Origin: an uncultured Acetatifactor sp.
Lineage (GTDB): Bacteria; Bacillota; Clostridia; Lachnospirales; Lachnospiraceae
Assembly: GCA_947631715.1 (NCBI GenBank)
Contig: CANRMK010000122.1
Coordinates: forward strand, 1-7,164
DNA length: 7,164 nucleotides
Direction: 5' to 3'
Shown here: piece by piece, positions 4,396-7,164 of the stretch
How the letters are laid out: each line of letters begins with the position of its first letter
Numbering within the stretch: the first letter of the stretch is position 1
Notes under the pieces: model-generated
The model's input: only the letters and a program-made list of their open reading frames with translations
The model's database searches: none
What the model was told of the DNA's origin: nothing
Program-made: the position numbers and the translations under genes

Positions 4396-7080
4396 GCCGT
4401 TTCCCTCTTCCCGATCGGGCTTTTCCACGCAGAACCGGATAGGAAAGCGCTCCGGGATCACCCCGTCATCTACTGTGAATACAAGCGTGTGCTCTCCGGC
4501 CTGCTGCGGCAGCGGCGTCCAGGTGAACAGACATTCCGCCTCGTTCAGGGCAGCTCCCTGGGGGAGGGCTTCACAGGAAAGCGCAAGCGGCACACAGGCG
4601 CCCTTTACGCCGTAATTGACCGGAAAGGCTTCCCTGTAGATCTGCCCATTGTCCCGGGTCTGCGAGATCTCTGACGCAGGGCAGCGGAGGGTGAAAGACA
4701 GGGAAAAGGGAACGCCTGCTTTCAGGGTCACAGGGGCGGTCGGCTGTAGAAAAGGCCTATGGACTGTCAGAGGCAGGGGATAATCGTCTGTGGCTGTCGG
4801 GAAAGTATAACCGCTGTCCGCACAGGGAACGGTAGGATAGCTGTAAAGGCTGTCCTGCGGCGTTCCGGGGGCGGGAGCGCAGACTTCTATCTCTGCGGTC
4901 TGAGGGGCTGCTTGTGCCCCCGCAGGAGAGGGAGCGGCCAATGAGCTGCCGGCATTGCGGCAGAGCGCTATAGGCCGGGCAAGGTCCAGCCCTGTGACTT
5001 TGGTGGTAAAATAGGGCTGCTCCGGCACGTTCTCTGCGTTGGTGTGACGCCGAAAGCGGTGGGTCACGGAAACGATGGGCACCGTGTCCTCTCTGCAGAA
5101 AGCTTCCAGTCCGTCTATGAGAATATCCGCGGCGTCATCAAAGACGCACACATGTCTTCCGTCGGGAATCTTGCAGGAAAAGGACACATTTTTCAGAGTG
5201 AGATGATCCACATGCCTTGCGAACAGGCCGTAAGCAGGCAGAATTCCCCAGTTGCTGGGCTCCGGATACACATCGGGAAGCTCCGGCACATTGTAGGGAT
5301 CGTCCCTCCAGCAGTTCCCGTCCGGATCCCAGTCCGCTCTGGGCAGAAGTCCCTCGTTTTTCAGGAAGAACGTGTTCACCAGCCAGGGCAGGCTCTGGAC
5401 TCTTTCCTGTGCGTGGAACTGGGAGTATTTCCAGTCGGTGTTCAGCTGGCGCTGTTCTACTGCGTGTTCCATGGACAGGCCGCCTCTGTACTCCACAGAG
5501 ACGTTCTCCAGGGTGATATTTTTCAGATGAGAGTCGGTAAGGCCCATAAGCAGTATGGGATACCTGGGATCCGCGTTGGTGACCCGGACGTTGCGTATCA
5601 GAATATTTTCCACGGAGGCGAACTGCCCGCTTCCCACACCGTTGGCGTACAGGGGCAGATCTGCGGCCGGAATCTCCCGGGAAAGGTCGGTCTCATAGCT
5701 CAAGGTGCCGGGATTCCATTTCTTCAGGTAAAAGCGCCCGCCCCGCTCTGTGTAGTTGGCAGGGTTGCACTGCACGGGAGAGTCCGGATCTGTGATCTGA
5801 AAGGCGGAGCAGTGATCCACGGTCACTTCTTTCGTGCGCCGATAGCAGGGGGCGCCGCGCAGAGCGGGATAGCGCTGCCAGCCCTCCCTGTTGGGCAGGA
5901 TCCAGCCCGGTGCGTCCAGGCGGATATCATTCTGTGCCGGGAAGCTGTCCGAATCGGTGTACCCGGTCACGGGGAAGCGGCCCCTGTCCCCTGCACGGAT
6001 AAAGACGGGGGAGCTGGATACGTTGTCAAGAGTACAGTCTTCAAAGAGAATATCCGTCAGGGAAGAGCAATCCACGGCTTCCAGGGCGAAGCCCCTCGAG
6101 CGGTCGAAGCGGACCCTGCGGATCGTGACCCTGTGGTAGCCGCAGGTGGATTCCGTGCCCAGCTTCACCCGGCCGGTGGGGCCGCACCGATCCTCTGCCA
6201 CCAGCTTTTCACGGGTGTACGCGCCGGCGTACACGCTCCCTGCGTCATAGCCGCTTACCACGCAGTCTTCAATGAGCACATTCTCTGTGGGCATGAAAAT
6301 GCCGGCTCCGTAAGATGCTTTCAGACAGAGCCCGTCATCCGTGAGGGAGTTGCAGAGAGTGTTCCGCACCGTTACATTTTGACAGCAGTCAATGTCAAAG
6401 GCGTCTCTGGTCGTGTCTACCAGCACATGATCTACATAGAGATTCTCGCAGCCCTCGGCGATGATGGCGAAATGTCCGCCGATCGTAACGGAAAAATCCG
6501 TAAAGACAATGTTTCTGCACCGCACCAGCGCGATCCCCTTATTGCCGAACCATTCGCCCCGGTGGCCGCGGTCCGTGCGGCGTTCTGGCTCCTCCGGGTC
6601 TCCGCCCTGGAGCACATACTCTAGAACGCCGGTGTCCTCGTCAAAGTGTCCCCCGGTGAAAAGGCCCTTCCCGGAGATCATGATGTTCTCCAGGTCAGCG
6701 CCGTATATAAGGCTGTTGGCAAAATGGGAGTGGCCGTGATCCTGCAGGCCCAGGTAGGGACTGACCTCGGGCTCAAGGTAATTGCCGGCCATATGATCCG
6801 GATCTGGCTTTGCTGCCGCCAGGACTGCGCCCTCCTCCAGGTACAGGTTGACGTTGCTCTGAAGCAGGACAGTGTAGATCGAAAAGGTGCCCCGGGGGAT
6901 CACAACGGTACCGCCGCCGGATTCCGCAGCGGACCGGAGGCAGCGATTGACGGCGGACGTGTTATCGGCGGGGGAGGCATCGGGGGAGGCCCCGAAATCA
7001 AGAATGCACAGGCGGTCTTGTTTTTCCAGCATGTGCGGGCGTACAGAAGCTCCTGTGGCTTCCGGAACAGTGTGGGCCAT
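4384..7080 (-). CDS. GH28-like (polygalacturonase superfamily) beta-helix protein with C-terminal Ig-like domain, 898 aa
   Basis: Probable glycosidase acting on galacturonan or rhamnogalacturonan oligosaccharides. Residues 24-90 carry the start typical of pectate-lyase-fold proteins (LDFGASPDASPADNTSAVN, GGGTVVIPRGTF, LYLEEGAVL). Beta-helix rungs follow to about 660. In the active-site region, TRDAFDID (224-231) stands where GH28 has NTDGID, and TDDGLCLK (247-254) where it has GDDCIAIK. Thus D226, D248 and D249 are the likely catalytic Asp residues. The classical GHG and RIK motifs are replaced by KLGTES (306-311) and RGFALEAVD (329-337), a pattern I know from a GH28 subclade common in Bacteroidetes. 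YPEPSNWGILPAYGLFARHV (605-624) is also typical of that subclade. Residues 711-740 are an Ala/Pro linker, and 783-886 look like a He_PIG/cadherin-type Ig domain (FTWTPLPQQAGEHTLVFTVDDG). There is no signal peptide, so a cytoplasmic site is likely. Start choice: GAGGAG lies 8 nt before the ATG at 7080. The stop is TAA, followed closely by a terminator. Confidence 0.93.
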   Translation of the reverse strand: MAHTVPEATGASVRPHMLEKQDRLCILDFGASPDASPADNTSAVNRCLRSAAESGGGTVVIPRGTFSIYTVLLQSNVNLYLEEGAVLAAAKPDPDHMAGNYLEPEVSPYLGLQDHGHSHFANSLIYGADLENIMISGKGLFTGGHFDEDTGVLEYVLQGGDPEEPERRTDRGHRGEWFGNKGIALVRCRNIVFTDFSVTIGGHFAIIAEGCENLYVDHVLVDTTRDAFDIDCCQNVTVRNTLCNSLTDDGLCLKASYGAGIFMPTENVLIEDCVVSGYDAGSVYAGAYTREKLVAEDRCGPTGRVKLGTESTCGYHRVTIRRVRFDRSRGFALEAVDCSSLTDILFEDCTLDNVSSSPVFIRAGDRGRFPVTGYTDSDSFPAQNDIRLDAPGWILPNREGWQRYPALRGAPCYRRTKEVTVDHCSAFQITDPDSPVQCNPANYTERGGRFYLKKWNPGTLSYETDLSREIPAADLPLYANGVGSGQFASVENILIRNVRVTNADPRYPILLMGLTDSHLKNITLENVSVEYRGGLSMEHAVEQRQLNTDWKYSQFHAQERVQSLPWLVNTFFLKNEGLLPRADWDPDGNCWRDDPYNVPELPDVYPEPSNWGILPAYGLFARHVDHLTLKNVSFSCKIPDGRHVCVFDDAADILIDGLEAFCREDTVPIVSVTHRFRRHTNAENVPEQPYFTTKVTGLDLARPIALCRNAGSSLAAPSPAGAQAAPQTAEIEVCAPAPGTPQDSLYSYPTVPCADSGYTFPTATDDYPLPLTVHRPFLQPTAPVTLKAGVPFSLSFTLRCPASEISQTRDNGQIYREAFPVNYGVKGACVPLALSCEALPQGAALNEAECLFTWTPLPQQAGEHTLVFTVDDGVIPERFPIRFCVEKPDREEGNGAVR

Positions 7081-7113
7081 GGGTCAGTCTCCTCGTATTA
7101 TAAAGTAGTAGTG

Positions 7114-7119
7114 TTTATA
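7114..7119 (-). promoter_or_regulatory. Candidate -10 element of the GH28 gene
   Basis: The - strand reads TATAAA here (5 of 6 to TATAAT). Transcription would start near 7107, leaving a leader of about 27 nt that includes the GAGGAG ribosome binding site at 7089-7094. No good -35 box lies at the right distance, which suggests activator dependence. A perfect TATAAT at 7097-7102 on the same strand is closer to the gene. It would start transcription inside the ribosome binding site, so it is less likely to be used. Confidence 0.35.
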
Positions 7120-7138
7120 GACCCTCTCCAAGGTCTAT
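7117..7138. promoter_or_regulatory. Perfect 7+7 bp dyad, candidate operator in the divergent promoter region
   Basis: ATAGACC (7117-7123) and GGTCTAT (7132-7138) are exact inverted repeats separated by 8 bp, so the centre-to-centre distance is 15 bp. The dyad starts 37 bp upstream of the GH28 start codon and overlaps the candidate GH28 -10 (7114-7119). It also overlaps a candidate + strand promoter leading out of the window. This layout suits a regulator controlling both directions. The regulator family cannot be identified from the site alone. Confidence 0.5.
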
Positions 7139-7148
7139 GTGCTATACT
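7118..7148 (+). promoter_or_regulatory. Candidate + strand promoter for a gene beyond the right edge
   Basis: TAGACC (7118-7123, 4 of 6 to TTGACA) and TATACT (7143-7148, 5 of 6 to TATAAT) are separated by 19 bp. ATACTGT occurs at 7144-7150 and again at 7156-7162. A 19-bp spacer with a dyad inside it is the arrangement known from MerR-family promoters, although here the dyad is shifted toward the -35. The gene it would serve is not in the window. Confidence 0.3.
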
Positions 7149-7164
7149 GTTTAAGATACTGTGG

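Noticed and set aside
5044..6624. 526-codon open frame on the + strand opposite GH28
   Set aside because: It lies entirely inside the well-supported GH28 gene, has no credible ribosome binding site or known motif, and its composition is typical of an antisense shadow.
7097..7102. Perfect TATAAT on the - strand as the GH28 -10 box
   Set aside because: A start about 7 nt downstream would fall inside the GAGGAG ribosome binding site, and no -35 lies at 16-18 bp. The TATAAA at 7114-7119 gives a more sensible leader.

Overview
The window looks like a piece of a Clostridia chromosome, most likely Lachnospiraceae or a close gut relative. I infer this from the moderately high GC coding sequence, strong AGGAGG-type ribosome binding sites, a low-GC-Gram-positive style lipoprotein signal, and protein types common in that group. 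No taxonomic marker gene is present, so the assignment is an inference.

Left part (1-1081): a small secreted lipoprotein on the + strand (34-804) has an acidic Ser/Glu-rich stalk followed by five YD-type (RHS-like) repeats. A 277-base gap follows. It holds two hairpins and one doubtful 27-codon ORF, and it separates the lipoprotein from a convergent gene. Middle part (1082-2191): a 285-residue, highly charged protein of unknown function on the - strand (1082-1939), then a 252-base divergent intergenic region. That region carries a 25-nt imperfect tandem repeat in the unknown gene's leader and a good extended -10 promoter for the next + strand gene.

Right part (2192-7164): two carbohydrate-active genes face each other tail to tail. 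The + gene (2192-4264) encodes a 690-residue DUF2264 protein, a family with a presumed alpha/alpha-barrel found in polysaccharide utilisation loci. The - gene (4384-7080) encodes an 898-residue GH28 (polygalacturonase-like) beta-helix protein with an Ig-like C-terminal domain. A strong hairpin terminator lies in the 119-base gap between them. Neither protein has a signal peptide, so they probably act in the cytoplasm on imported uronic-acid or pectic oligosaccharides. Upstream of the GH28 gene, at the right edge, a 7+7 bp dyad overlaps candidate promoter elements in both directions and looks like an operator for a divergent regulatory or transport gene beyond the window.

I see no mobile element, CRISPR array, tRNA or rRNA. 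The window reads as an accessory carbohydrate-use region rather than a new defence or mobile system. The least explained items are the YD-repeat lipoprotein and the unknown charged protein.
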